Source: an uncultured Caldilineaceae bacterium
GTDB lineage: Bacteria; Chloroflexota; Anaerolineae; Caldilineales; Caldilineaceae
Reading direction: 5' to 3'
Length of the DNA stretch: 64,000 bases
NCBI GenBank assembly: GCA_951812725.1
Contig: OX638330.1
Location: forward strand, 5,869,405 to 5,933,404
The notes beneath the pieces are model-generated. The model did no database searches, was not told the DNA's origin, and was given only the letters and a program-made list of their open reading frames with translations. The translations under genes and the position numbers were made by a program. Below, piece after piece: positions 28,428 through 37,691 of this stretch; position 1 is the first letter of the stretch; each line of letters opens with the position of its first letter.

Positions 28428-31010
28428 ATGAGAACCAAACGATTTTCCTTCCTGGCGATCCTGTTGATCGCCGTCCTTGTCCTCGCTGCCTGCGGCGCAT
28501 CCGATGAGCCGGAAATGGCCGAAGAACCGGCCGCGCCCGCACAGGAAGAACAGGCCGCCGAGGATACGGAGGAGGTTGCCGCCGAAGAAAAGGAAGAAAC
28601 CGAAGAAGTAGCCGAGGCTGAAGAAGAAGCGCCCGCTGCCATGAGCGAACGCACCGGCGCCTGGGTCGACGAAGTCATCGCCGTCGAAGAACCCTCAGCC
28701 GCCGCCGCTGTCACCCGCATGGATCTCGCGGAGATCGACGCCTACGCCTTCTCCATCAGCGATGCCGAGGTCTACGCCACTGTCCAGGACACCGACAGCC
28801 TGACCTACTCCAACTCCTTCGGCGTCTACGCAGAGCTGACCTTCAACCCCTCCGGGCCGGTCTTCGAAGCCACCGGCAAGCTCAACCCGTTCGCCGTGCC
28901 CCGCATCCGTGAAGCCATGAACTACCTCGTCGACCGCGATTTCATCTCCCAGGAAATCTACGGCGGGCTGGCCTCGCCCCGCTACATGCCCATTACCAAC
29001 GCCTTCCCCGACTATGCCCGCCTCGTTGATATCGTCCGCCAGCTCGAGTTGGAGTATGCACATAACCCCGACACAGCCGCCGAGATCATCAACGAGGAGA
29101 TGGAGGCGCTTGGCGCCGAATTGGTCGACGGCGTCTGGAATTACGAGGACGAGCCCGTCGAGGTTATCTTCCTCATCCGCACCGAAGATGAGCGTAAGGA
29201 AATCGGCGACTACGTTTCCACAATGCTCGAGGACCTGGGCTTCGCCGTCGTCCGCGACTACAAGACTTCCTCCGAGGCCTCGGCTATCTGGATCAGAACT
29301 GAACCCAACGAAGGCTTGTTCCACATCTACACCGGCGGCTGGATTACCACAGCCATCAGCCGCGACCAGGCCGGCAACTTCGACTTCTTCTACACCAACC
29401 GCGGGCTGCCCTTCCCACTGTGGCAGGCATACACGCCCTCCGAAGAATTCGATGCCATGTCTGAAAAACTGGACCTGCGCGAATTTACCACCATGGACGA
29501 ACGACGTGAACTCTTTGCCGACGTCCTCGCCCTCTCCATGCAGGACTCCGTGCGCGTCTGGCTCGTCAACCAGCTCGGCTTCACCGCCTTCAGAAACGAC
29601 ATCTCAGTTTCCACGGACCTCGCCGGTGGCCTCAACGGCGCCCGCCTCTGGCCCTATACACTGCGCCGCACCGGCGAAGAGGGCGGCACCCTCACCTTAG
29701 CCATGCCCAGCATGCTGCCTGAACCCTGGAACCCCGTCGCCGGCACCAACTGGATCTACGACACCATGCTCATCCGCGCCACCGCCGATGTGGGCGCGAT
29801 GCCCGACCCCTTCACCGGTCTCCAGTGGCCGCAGCGCTTCGACAGAGCCGAAGTAACCGTCAAGGATGGGCTGCCCGTCGGCAGCACCCACGACTGGGTT
29901 GACCTGACCTTCGTCGAACAGATCGAAGTGCCCGAAGATGCCTGGCTCGACTGGGACGCCGTTGAACAAAAGTTCATCACCGTCGGCGACCTCCATCCCG
30001 ATGGCCTCACCGCCAACATCAAGAGTGTCGTCTACTATCCGAACGATCTTTCCGATCTCACTTGGCACGATGGCAGCTCGCTTAGTCTCGCCGACGTCGT
30101 TCTGAGCATGATCACCACTTTCGACCTGGCCAAGGAAGAAAGCGCCGTCTTCGACGAGGCCCAGGCGCCGAGCCTGAACAACTTCCAGAGCCACTTCAGG
30201 GGCTACCGCATCGCGCAGACCAGCCCCCTCGTCATCGAGTACTACAGTGACCAGTACACCCTCGACGCCGAGCTGAACGTGGCCAACTTCTTCCCCAGCA
30301 CACCCTGGCATACCATGGCCGTCGGGCTCCTGGCTGAAGCCGCCGGCGACCTCGCCTTCTCGTCCGACAAGGCCGATGCCAATGAAGTCGAGTGGATGAG
30401 CTACATCGCCGGGCCGAGCATCGAGATCCTCGAAGGCCATCTCGAATCCGCCGCCGCCGATGGACATATCCCCTACGCCTCGACACTGGGCGACTATATC
30501 AGCGCCGATGAAGCCGACGCCCGCTGGGATAACCTCAGTGCCTGGTACGAAGATAAAGGGCACTTCTGGGTCGGCAACGGGCCCTTCTACCTCGAGAAGG
30601 CCTTCACCACCGAAAAGACCGTCCAGTTGATTCGTGTCGAAAGCTTCCCCGATGCTTCCAGTAAGTGGGAAGGCTTCGACACACCCATGATCGCCGAAGT
30701 CTCGGTCGACGGGCCCGCCCGCGTCGCCTCCGGCGATGAGGCCACCTTCGACGTGACGATCGACTTTGGCGGCGACGCCTACGCCATCGCCGATATCGAC
30801 GAAGTCAAATATCTCGTCTTTGACGCCCTCGGCGAACTCGCCCTCACCGGTACCGCCGAAGCCGTCGAAGACGGCCTCTGGCAAATCACCCTCAGCGCCG
30901 AAGACACCGCCGGCCTCGAATCCGGCGCCAATAAACTGGAGGTGGCCGTTGCGCCCCTGCGCGTCAGCATCCCCACCTTCTCGTCCCTGGAGTTCGTGAC
31001 CACGAACTGA
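28428..31010 (+). CDS. ABC substrate-binding lipoprotein with apparently swapped lobe order and Ig-like tail
   Basis: The product has 860 residues, against 500-600 for the family. The lipobox LAAC puts the lipid on Cys22; a Glu/Ala-rich linker runs to about 75. The segment IREAMNYLVDRDFISQEIYG, which in ordinary SBP_bac_5 proteins lies in the second half, is here at about 159-178. The segment LTWHDGSSLSLADVVLSM, ordinarily near the N-terminus, is at about 544-561. The polypeptide thus looks circularly permuted. Residues about 754-860 (VSVDGPARVASGDEATFDV onward) resemble an added beta-sandwich. AAAAGGAG lies 8 bases before the start. It probably serves the permeases at 31104 and 32243. Confidence 0.82.
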   Translation: MRTKRFSFLAILLIAVLVLAACGASDEPEMAEEPAAPAQEEQAAEDTEEVAAEEKEETEEVAEAEEEAPAAMSERTGAWVDEVIAVEEPSAAAAVTRMDLAEIDAYAFSISDAEVYATVQDTDSLTYSNSFGVYAELTFNPSGPVFEATGKLNPFAVPRIREAMNYLVDRDFISQEIYGGLASPRYMPITNAFPDYARLVDIVRQLELEYAHNPDTAAEIINEEMEALGAELVDGVWNYEDEPVEVIFLIRTEDERKEIGDYVSTMLEDLGFAVVRDYKTSSEASAIWIRTEPNEGLFHIYTGGWITTAISRDQAGNFDFFYTNRGLPFPLWQAYTPSEEFDAMSEKLDLREFTTMDERRELFADVLALSMQDSVRVWLVNQLGFTAFRNDISVSTDLAGGLNGARLWPYTLRRTGEEGGTLTLAMPSMLPEPWNPVAGTNWIYDTMLIRATADVGAMPDPFTGLQWPQRFDRAEVTVKDGLPVGSTHDWVDLTFVEQIEVPEDAWLDWDAVEQKFITVGDLHPDGLTANIKSVVYYPNDLSDLTWHDGSSLSLADVVLSMITTFDLAKEESAVFDEAQAPSLNNFQSHFRGYRIAQTSPLVIEYYSDQYTLDAELNVANFFPSTPWHTMAVGLLAEAAGDLAFSSDKADANEVEWMSYIAGPSIEILEGHLESAAADGHIPYASTLGDYISADEADARWDNLSAWYEDKGHFWVGNGPFYLEKAFTTEKTVQLIRVESFPDASSKWEGFDTPMIAEVSVDGPARVASGDEATFDVTIDFGGDAYAIADIDEVKYLVFDALGELALTGTAEAVEDGLWQITLSAEDTAGLESGANKLEVAVAPLRVSIPTFSSLEFVTTN

Positions 31011-31036
31011 CATTGAAGCAGTGAAACATAAGGAGT

Positions 31037-31064
31037 GAGGTGTGAGACATCGATCTCACACCTC
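31037..31064 (+). promoter_or_regulatory. Intercistronic hairpin after the second peptide-type binding protein
   Basis: A perfect 11-bp stem, GAGGTGTGAGA with its complement, encloses a 6-base loop. No T-run. It has the same position as the hairpins after the other two binding-protein genes. Confidence 0.65.
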
Positions 31065-31103
31065 GCCCCTCTTCACTCTCTCCTGAATCTGAGAGGATCA
31101 CCT

Positions 31104-32246
31104 ATGACAGACGCGGCTCTGCCCCTCCAACCCGGCGCCGAGAGCGCCGAACACCCGCAGACGCAAAGCACGCTCGCCCGCGTCGTGCAGTTCACAGGGC
31201 TGCGTATGATTGCCCTTTTCTTCACCGTCCTGATCGGCGTCTATCTGACGATCCTGATCGCCAATATGGGCGGCCATGTCGACAAGATTCGTAAAGGCTT
31301 TATCCGCGAGTCAGTGGCCATCTCCGTAGGGGTTGATCCGGAATTCAACAACATGAACGCCGAAGAACGCCGCGAACATATCCAAAAACTGGTTGCTCTG
31401 CAAGAAAAACGGATGGGGCTCGACCAGCCCTTCCTCCTCCGCAGCTTCCGCTTTCTTTTGGGTGCCATGACTCTGGACCTGGGCTGGGCCGATAACATGT
31501 CCAGCGACAGCGGCTCACGCCAGGTGCGTAACATCATCCTGGAGCGTCTGCCCGCCACCTTACTTCTCTTCTCCACCTCCTTCCTCATCAACTTCCTCGT
31601 CGGAATCTTCGTCTCCCTCTACCTTTCTCGCAACTACGGCAGTAGGCTCGACCGGGTCATCGTTGGATTGGCACCGACATCCGCTGCCCCCAGCTGGTTT
31701 TACGGCCTCTTCTTCATACTGCTCTTTGCTGCTCTGCTGGGCTGGTTCCCATTCGGAGGTCTCGTCTCCGCGCCCCCGCCCGAATCGATCATTAACTACG
31801 CCCTCAGCGTCCTCAACCACATGGTGCTGCCGGTCATCGCCATCTTTTTCAGCTCCATCTTCCTCGGCATCTACGGCAATCGTACCTTTTTCCTCATCTT
31901 CTCCAATGAAGACTATGTTGACATGGCCCGCGCCAAGGGCCTGTCCGACCGCGTGGTCGAGCGCCGCTACATCATGCGCCCGACGATGCCCACTATCGTG
32001 ACCAGCCTGGCGCTCGCAGTCATTGGCCTCTGGTTCGGTTCAATTGTACTTGAGACTATCTTCAACTGGCCGGGCTTGGGGCGGCTCTTCTATCTGGCCG
32101 CTAACATATTTGAAACGTCGGTGATCGTAGGCTCCACCGTCATCTATGCCTACCTGCTCGGCTTCACCGTCTTTTTCCTCGATATCGTCTACGCCCTCAT
32201 AGATCCCCGCGTCAAGGTAGGCGGCAATCCAGGAGGGCAGGCATGA
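31104..32246 (+). CDS. ABC peptide-type transporter permease (DppB type)
   Basis: The product has 380 residues. A 30-residue polar N-terminus precedes the first helix (MIALFFTVLIGVYLTILIA). A longer extracellular loop (about 55-110, VDPEFNNMNAEERREHIQKL) follows, then the transport domain with coupling loop YVDMARAKGLSDRVVERRYI. Start 31104 is preceded by GAGAGGAT. Its stop overlaps the next start (ATGA). Confidence 0.88.
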   Translation: MTDAALPLQPGAESAEHPQTQSTLARVVQFTGLRMIALFFTVLIGVYLTILIANMGGHVDKIRKGFIRESVAISVGVDPEFNNMNAEERREHIQKLVALQEKRMGLDQPFLLRSFRFLLGAMTLDLGWADNMSSDSGSRQVRNIILERLPATLLLFSTSFLINFLVGIFVSLYLSRNYGSRLDRVIVGLAPTSAAPSWFYGLFFILLFAALLGWFPFGGLVSAPPPESIINYALSVLNHMVLPVIAIFFSSIFLGIYGNRTFFLIFSNEDYVDMARAKGLSDRVVERRYIMRPTMPTIVTSLALAVIGLWFGSIVLETIFNWPGLGRLFYLAANIFETSVIVGSTVIYAYLLGFTVFFLDIVYALIDPRVKVGGNPGGQA

Positions 32247-33604
32247 CAGCAATTCGCCGCACCCTGTCCGCTCTTTCACAATACCCTTCCGCCATCGCCG
32301 GTCTCGCCATAATCGCGGCCATGGTCCTCTTCTCTATCTATACCGTGATCGCCATTCCCTACACTGTAGCCGTTGACATGTGGCGGGGCGGAGAAGGTGT
32401 ATGGCTCGAGAACCCGCGCACCGCCAAGCCCAAGTGGTATAACCTCTTCCCCGGCGTAAACCTGCCCGAAACGATAATCCTGGGGCCCGCAGGTGAATCC
32501 GATGAGGTCTCCGTTCAAAAAGAGCGCAAGGAAGTCTCCGAAGAGATGACCGACGTCATCACCACCTTCACCTTCGACTACACCGCCGATGACTTCCCCC
32601 AGGAAATCTCCCTCTTCCTCACCTCTGAACATGAACAGAAACGCCCTCTCGTGTCGTTAACTTGGCTGACACCCGACGAACGCGAAATCCGCATCGCCGA
32701 TGTCACCGTCGAAGGGCCCGTTACTGTCCGCTTCTCGCAGGAAGAAAAACTTGAAAGACGTCTCGACGGCGTACGCCCCGAAATCGGCCTATTCGCCGAC
32801 CCCGCCTCCGCCGAAGACGACCCCAGGCCGCTCAAAGGCACCTACCAGCTCACCGCCGCCGGGCTCGTCTTCGAGGATGACGCCGACGTCGACGCCCGCC
32901 TCGTCGTCTACGGCCAGGTCTACGGTCTTGCCGGCACCGATCACCTGCGCCGCGACCTCACGCTGGCCCTCATGTGGGGCATGCCCGTCGCCCTCGCCTT
33001 CGGCCTCCTTGCAGCCGTTGGAACCTCCGTCAGCACATTCATCGTAGCCGCCATCGGCGTATGGTTCGGAGGAATTGTTGACGCCGTCATCCAGCGCATA
33101 ACCGAGGTCAACCTCATCCTGCCAGTCCTGCCCATCCTCATCATGGTCGGTCTCTTTTACTCCCGCAGCATCTGGGTGATGCTCGGCGTCCTGATCGCTC
33201 TGAGCGTATTCAGTTCAGGCATTAAGACCAGCCGCGCCGTCTTTCTACAAGTAAAAGAGTCGCCCTACTTCGAGGCCGCCCGCGCCTACGGCGCCGGTAA
33301 CTTCCGCATCATCTTCCTTTACCTTATCCCCCGCTTGATTCCCACCCTCGTGCCCGGTTTTGTCGTAGCCATCCCCTCGTTCGTCTTTGTGGAGGCGACT
33401 CTGGCCGTGCTCAACCTGGGCGACCCCCTGCTCCCCACCTGGGGCAAAGTGCTCAGCGACGCCCGCGTCAACGACGCCCTCTACCAGGGCAACTACTACT
33501 GGGTGCTCGAACCCGCCGCGCTCCTGCTCCTCTCCGGCCTCGGCTTCGCCATGGTCGGCTTCGCATTGGACCGAGTCTTCAATCCCAGACTGAGAGATCT
33601 GTAA
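32243..33604 (+). CDS. ABC peptide-type permease (DppC type) with large extracytoplasmic insertion
   Basis: The product has 453 residues, about 150 longer than usual. Helix 1 (about 16-40) is followed by a soluble segment of roughly 190 residues (about 45-235, including TDVITTFTFDYTADDFPQEI and PLVSLTWLTPDEREIRIADV) before the conserved transport domain, whose coupling loop reads YFEAARAYGAGNFRIIFLYL. The insertion should sit outside the membrane, where it could dock the unusual binding protein. It overlaps both neighbours (ATGA and TAATG junctions). Confidence 0.85.
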   Translation: MTAIRRTLSALSQYPSAIAGLAIIAAMVLFSIYTVIAIPYTVAVDMWRGGEGVWLENPRTAKPKWYNLFPGVNLPETIILGPAGESDEVSVQKERKEVSEEMTDVITTFTFDYTADDFPQEISLFLTSEHEQKRPLVSLTWLTPDEREIRIADVTVEGPVTVRFSQEEKLERRLDGVRPEIGLFADPASAEDDPRPLKGTYQLTAAGLVFEDDADVDARLVVYGQVYGLAGTDHLRRDLTLALMWGMPVALAFGLLAAVGTSVSTFIVAAIGVWFGGIVDAVIQRITEVNLILPVLPILIMVGLFYSRSIWVMLGVLIALSVFSSGIKTSRAVFLQVKESPYFEAARAYGAGNFRIIFLYLIPRLIPTLVPGFVVAIPSFVFVEATLAVLNLGDPLLPTWGKVLSDARVNDALYQGNYYWVLEPAALLLLSGLGFAMVGFALDRVFNPRLRDL

Positions 33605-34584
33605 TGGCCTTTTCCGACCCGCCGTTACTGCAAATCGAGGACCTGCGACTCTATTTCCGCACGCAGCAGGGCACCTTGCACGCCGTCGACAGCGTCAGCC
33701 TCAACCTGCGCCGCAACGAAGCCATGGTCATCCTCGGCGAATCCGGCTGCGGCAAAACCTCTCTCACCAGGGCCATTCTGCGCCTGCTGCCCCGCAACGT
33801 CCACACCTACTCCGGCAGCGTCAAAATCAACGGTCAGGACGTCATGCAGCTGAGCGATGAAGAGTACCGCCAGCAAGTGCGTTGGGTACAGATCTCTCTT
33901 GTCCCCCAGGCCGCCATGAACTCCCTCAACCCTGTCCTCAAAGTAGGTGACCAGGTCGCCGAACCCCTCCTCTCCCACTACGGCGTCCGCCGCTCCGAAG
34001 CCCTCGAACGGGTCGCCGTCTCCTTTCAACATGTTGGCGTCCCCTCCGATTTCATCAACCGCTACGCCTTCGAGCTCAGCGGCGGCATGCGCCAGCGCGT
34101 CGCCATCGCCATGGCCATGGTTACCGACCCCGACCTCATCATTCTCGACGAGCCCACCTCCGCGCTCGACGTCCTCACCCAGGCCAACATCATGAACGTC
34201 CTCAAGCGGGTCAAGCAGGAGACCTCCACCAGCTTCATCCTCATCACCCACGACATCGGCACCTCCAGCGAACTGGCCGACCGCGCCGCCGTCATGTACG
34301 CCGGCCAGCTCGTCGAGGTGAACGACGCCGAGCACTTCTTTGTCGAACCGCTCCACCCCTACTCACAGAAACTCATGTCCAGCGTTCCCAAGCTCCGCCA
34401 GACCGAGGAACCCGACTTCATCAGCGGCCAGCCCCCCAGCCTGCAAGACATCGCCCCCGGCTGTCGCTTCGCGCCCCGCTGCGACCACCGCTTCGAGCTC
34501 TGCGAAAACGACCCCGAACTGGTCCGCGCCGGCCGCCGCCAACACGTGAAATGCTGGCTCCATCAGAACGGAGACAACCAGTGA
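33604..34584 (+). CDS. ABC peptide transporter ATPase (DppD/OppD type)
   Basis: The product has 326 residues. Walker A GESGCGKTS, signature LSGGMRQR and Walker B LIILDEPTSALD are intact. The oligopeptide-transporter C-terminal domain has four Cys (CRFAPRC, LCEND, KCWLH), which in some relatives hold an iron-sulfur cluster. It overlaps the permease stop by one base. It may power both permease pairs upstream. Confidence 0.92.
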   Translation: MAFSDPPLLQIEDLRLYFRTQQGTLHAVDSVSLNLRRNEAMVILGESGCGKTSLTRAILRLLPRNVHTYSGSVKINGQDVMQLSDEEYRQQVRWVQISLVPQAAMNSLNPVLKVGDQVAEPLLSHYGVRRSEALERVAVSFQHVGVPSDFINRYAFELSGGMRQRVAIAMAMVTDPDLIILDEPTSALDVLTQANIMNVLKRVKQETSTSFILITHDIGTSSELADRAAVMYAGQLVEVNDAEHFFVEPLHPYSQKLMSSVPKLRQTEEPDFISGQPPSLQDIAPGCRFAPRCDHRFELCENDPELVRAGRRQHVKCWLHQNGDNQ

Positions 34585-34651
34585 CGCGCACAGCCGCCCG
34601 CTTCGCTGTTACCCGCGTCGCCAAAACCCTGCTCGCGCCGAAAAACCGACA

Positions 34652-35707
34652 ATGACAACGACCATACCCGAAACTGCACAAACCCAACCCGCCAACGGTG
34701 CCAATGCCCCCGCCGAGCCCCTCCTGTCGCTGCGCAACCTGCGCACCTGGTTCGAGCTCAGACGCTGGGGCTTCGGACGCGCCGGCACCGTCCGCGCCGT
34801 CGACGACGTCAGCTTCGACCTCCACGCCGGCGAAGCCATCGCCATCGTCGGCGAAAGCGGCTGCGGCAAATCCACCCTCATGAAAACCATCCTCGGCCTG
34901 CACATGCCCACCGACGGCTCCGTCATCTTCGAAGGCCGCGACCTCAGCACCCTCGATTCAAAAGAGATGCAGTGGTACCGCTCCCAGGTCGGCTACGTGC
35001 AGCAGGATCCCTTCGGCGCACTGCCCCCCTTCATGGATATTCGCCGCATCCTCTCCGAACCCCTCAAAATCCACGGCAACATGAACGAGTCCCAGCGCCG
35101 TGACCGCATTCACGAGGTCATGGAAGAGGTCAGACTCACCCCCGTCGACGACCTCCTGCCCCGCTTCCCCCACATGCTCAGCGGCGGCCAGCAGCAGCGC
35201 GTCGTCATCGCCCGCGCCATGCTCCTGCGCCCCCGCATGATCGTCGCCGACGAACCCGTCTCCATGCTCGACATGTCCGTGCGCGTCGAGGTCCTGCGCC
35301 TCCTGCAAGGGCTGCAGCTCTCACACAATCTGGCCGTCGTCTACATCACCCATGACCTCTCCACCGTCCGCTACTTCTCCGAACGCATCTTCGTCATGTA
35401 CGCCGGCGAAATCGTCGAACAGGCGCTCATGGACGACGTCCTCCGCAACCCCCTCCATCCCTACACGCGCGCCCTCCTCGCCGCCATCGCCGACCCCGAC
35501 CCCGAAAACGCCCGCGTCTTCCGCGATGTGCCCCCCGGCGAGCCGCCCAGCCTGGTCAGCCCGCCCTCCGGCTGCCGCTTCCACCCCCGCTGCACCCACT
35601 TCATCGAAAACCTGTGCGAGTTGGAGTCACCGCCCAATTTCGAACCGGAACCGCAGCATCGCGCCCGCTGTTGGCTCTATCAGGACGACCCGCCCGCCAG
35701 TTCGTGA
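34652..35707 (+). CDS. ABC peptide transporter ATPase (DppF/OppF type)
   Basis: The product has 351 residues. Walker A GESGCGKST, signature LSGGQQQR and Walker B MIVADEPVSMLD are present; the ending has the same Cys pattern (CRFHPRC, LCELE, RCWLY). It is the partner of the preceding ATPase and the last transport gene of the run begun at 24286. A 67-base gap separates the two ATPase genes. Confidence 0.92.
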   Translation: MTTTIPETAQTQPANGANAPAEPLLSLRNLRTWFELRRWGFGRAGTVRAVDDVSFDLHAGEAIAIVGESGCGKSTLMKTILGLHMPTDGSVIFEGRDLSTLDSKEMQWYRSQVGYVQQDPFGALPPFMDIRRILSEPLKIHGNMNESQRRDRIHEVMEEVRLTPVDDLLPRFPHMLSGGQQQRVVIARAMLLRPRMIVADEPVSMLDMSVRVEVLRLLQGLQLSHNLAVVYITHDLSTVRYFSERIFVMYAGEIVEQALMDDVLRNPLHPYTRALLAAIADPDPENARVFRDVPPGEPPSLVSPPSGCRFHPRCTHFIENLCELESPPNFEPEPQHRARCWLYQDDPPASS

Positions 35708-35732
35708 GCGATTTCTCAACCCGGAAAACGGT

Positions 35733-35927
35733 ATGCCCACCTCACCACTCCGTCTGATGCTCTACGGCTTTTTCCTGCTCCTGTCCGGCTTTCTGCTGGC
35801 GTTCGCCATGGTCCTCAAAGTGATCGAAGCCGGTTTTCTACTCAGCTTCCTCTCCTACGGCGCCTCCCTCGCCGGCCTGATCATCGGTATGTACGGTGCC
35901 GCCAGCTATGCGCGCAGCAAGCGTTGA
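35733..35927 (+). CDS. Small hypothetical membrane protein
   Basis: The product has 64 residues. Two hydrophobic helices (LMLYGFFLLLSGFLLAFAMV and LLSFLSYGASLAGLIIGMYG) end in a basic tail ARSKR. It starts 25 bases after the ATPase stop and may be the last gene of that operon. No family recognised. Confidence 0.6.
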   Translation: MPTSPLRLMLYGFFLLLSGFLLAFAMVLKVIEAGFLLSFLSYGASLAGLIIGMYGAASYARSKR

Positions 35928-35970
35928 TCCACCCGCAAACGCAAAGCACATCGGAAAATCCGAAACTGAT

Positions 35971-36000
35971 TTGTCCTACCTGACAGATTGCAGTTATAAT
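35971..36000 (+). promoter_or_regulatory. Sigma70-type promoter before mreB-like gene
   Basis: TTGTCC (35971-35976) and a perfect TATAAT (35995-36000) are 18 bases apart, 115 bases before the start at 36116. Confidence 0.55.
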
Positions 36001-36115
36001 AATGAACCGGTAAAGAAGCGGGCCGCGACCAAACACACTGCCGGACAGGTTGCGCCCCGCTCAACAACATCAGCCTCCCCTGCATTCCGACTCACAAGAG
36101 ATACGAACCGCGTCT

Positions 36116-37126
36116 ATGTTTGAAAAACAGATTGGAATCGACCTCGGTACTGTCAATGTTCTTGTACATGTGCGGGGGCGGGGGATCGTCTTGCATGAAC
36201 CATCCGTCGTGGCCATCCGCCGCCAGGCCAACAAAATGGTCCTGATCGGGCACGAGGCCTACGATACCCTCGGCCGCACCCCCGAAAGTATCGAAGTCGT
36301 CCGCCCCATGCGCGATGGCGTCATCGCCGACTTCGTCGTCACCGAAGCCATGCTGCGCAAATTCATCCAGGACGTCGTCGGCCGCTTCCCTCTCTTCAAG
36401 CCAAAAGTAATGATCAGCACGCCTCGCGGCGTCACCTCCGTCGAGGAACGCGCCGTCCATGACGCCGCCATGCAGGCCGGCGCCGGCGCAGCCTACCTGA
36501 TCCCCGAACCGCTCGCCGCCGCCTACGGAGCCGGCCTCCCAATCGGCACCCCAACCGGCAATATGGTCGTCGATATGGGCGGCGGTACCACCGAAGCCGC
36601 TATCGTCTCCATGTACGATATCGTCGTCTGGAGCAGCGTGCGCGTCGGCGGCAACCGCCTCGACGAATCCATCGTCAGCTACATCCGCAAAAAATATAAC
36701 CTCCTAGTCGGCGAACAGACCGCCGAAGAAATCAAAATCGCCATCGGCTCCGCCCTGCCCACCGAAGAAGACCGCGGTATCGAAGTGCGCGGCCGCGACC
36801 AGATCAACGGCCTGCCCAAAACAATCGAGATCACAAACGGCGAAGTAATTGATGCAATGACGGAGCCCCTGCAGGCCATCGTCCGCACCGTACGTGCCAC
36901 CCTCGAAAAAGCGCCGCCCGAGCTCGCCGCCGACATTATCGACCGCGGCATGGTCATCACCGGCGGCGGCGCCCAGCTTCGCCTCATCGCCACACTCTTT
37001 ACCCATGAAACCGGCGTCCCCGCCTACGTCGCCGAAAATCCCATGGCCTGTGTCGCACTGGGAGCCGGCCGCGCCCTCGAAAACTACGAAATCATGCGCC
37101 GCAGCCTGCCCATGCTCTACTCATAA
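36116..37126 (+). CDS. mreB: MreB/Mbl-type rod-shape actin homologue
   Basis: The product has 336 residues, the family length. Actin-fold nucleotide motifs are clear: phosphate 1 IGIDLGTVNVLV, phosphate 2 VVDMGGGTTEAAIVS, and adenosine motif VITGGGAQLRLIATLF. It polymerises under the membrane and directs cell wall synthesis. No mreC or mreD follows, so it is a solitary copy, perhaps one of several. Start 36116 fits the conserved N-terminus (MFEKQIGIDLG); the frame upstream is not conserved. Confidence 0.9.
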   Translation: MFEKQIGIDLGTVNVLVHVRGRGIVLHEPSVVAIRRQANKMVLIGHEAYDTLGRTPESIEVVRPMRDGVIADFVVTEAMLRKFIQDVVGRFPLFKPKVMISTPRGVTSVEERAVHDAAMQAGAGAAYLIPEPLAAAYGAGLPIGTPTGNMVVDMGGGTTEAAIVSMYDIVVWSSVRVGGNRLDESIVSYIRKKYNLLVGEQTAEEIKIAIGSALPTEEDRGIEVRGRDQINGLPKTIEITNGEVIDAMTEPLQAIVRTVRATLEKAPPELAADIIDRGMVITGGGAQLRLIATLFTHETGVPAYVAENPMACVALGAGRALENYEIMRRSLPMLYS

Positions 37127-37691
37127 CCCGTCCGCGCCTCCCCACGCGCCCACACCCAACCCCATCCCGCCACCCAACCGCGCCGCTACTCACTCCTCAA
37201 CCCATCCCAACAACCATGTCCTGCCCCACCCTCACCAGGCCTTCCTCCGCAGCCCTTCCCGACCCAAAGAAAGGTGTTCTTCGCGGCCCTTCGCGGACAA
37301 AAAAGGCGTCCTCCGTGGTCCTCAGCGGCCCTTCGTGGACAAAAAGGTGTTCTTCGCGACCCTTCGCGGATCAAAGAAAGGTGTTCTCCGCATCCTCCGC
37401 GGACAAAAAAGGTGTTCTTCGCGGCCCTTCGTGGTCCTTCGCGGCCCTTCGTGGACAAAAAGGTGTTCTTCGCGACCCTTCGCGCCCCTTCGCGGATCAA
37501 AGAAAGGTGTTCTCCGCGCCCTCCGCGGAAAAAAAAGGTGTTCTTCGTGGCCCTTCGTGGTCCTTCGCGGCCCTTCGTGGACAAAAAGGTGTTCTCAGTG
37601 GTCCTCAGTGGCCCTCCGTGGACAAACACGGTCCCCATCCCGCAAATCAACCGCCAACCAGCCCAAATAAAGAAACAGCCCACCCTACACC
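37127..37691. other. 565-base spacer, mostly repeat array E
   Basis: 37127-37257 is a C-rich stretch with no gene. Array E follows. 37629-37691 leads to the next start without an obvious ribosome site. Confidence 0.6.
37258..37628 (+). repeat. 46-bp-family repeat array E
   Basis: Units contain GGTGTTCTTCGCGGCCC, TTCGTGGTCC, TTCGTGGACAAAAA, and a variant GGATCAAAGAAAGGTGTTC. C and T vary together at the CGYGG positions inside a unit. Confidence 0.9.
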
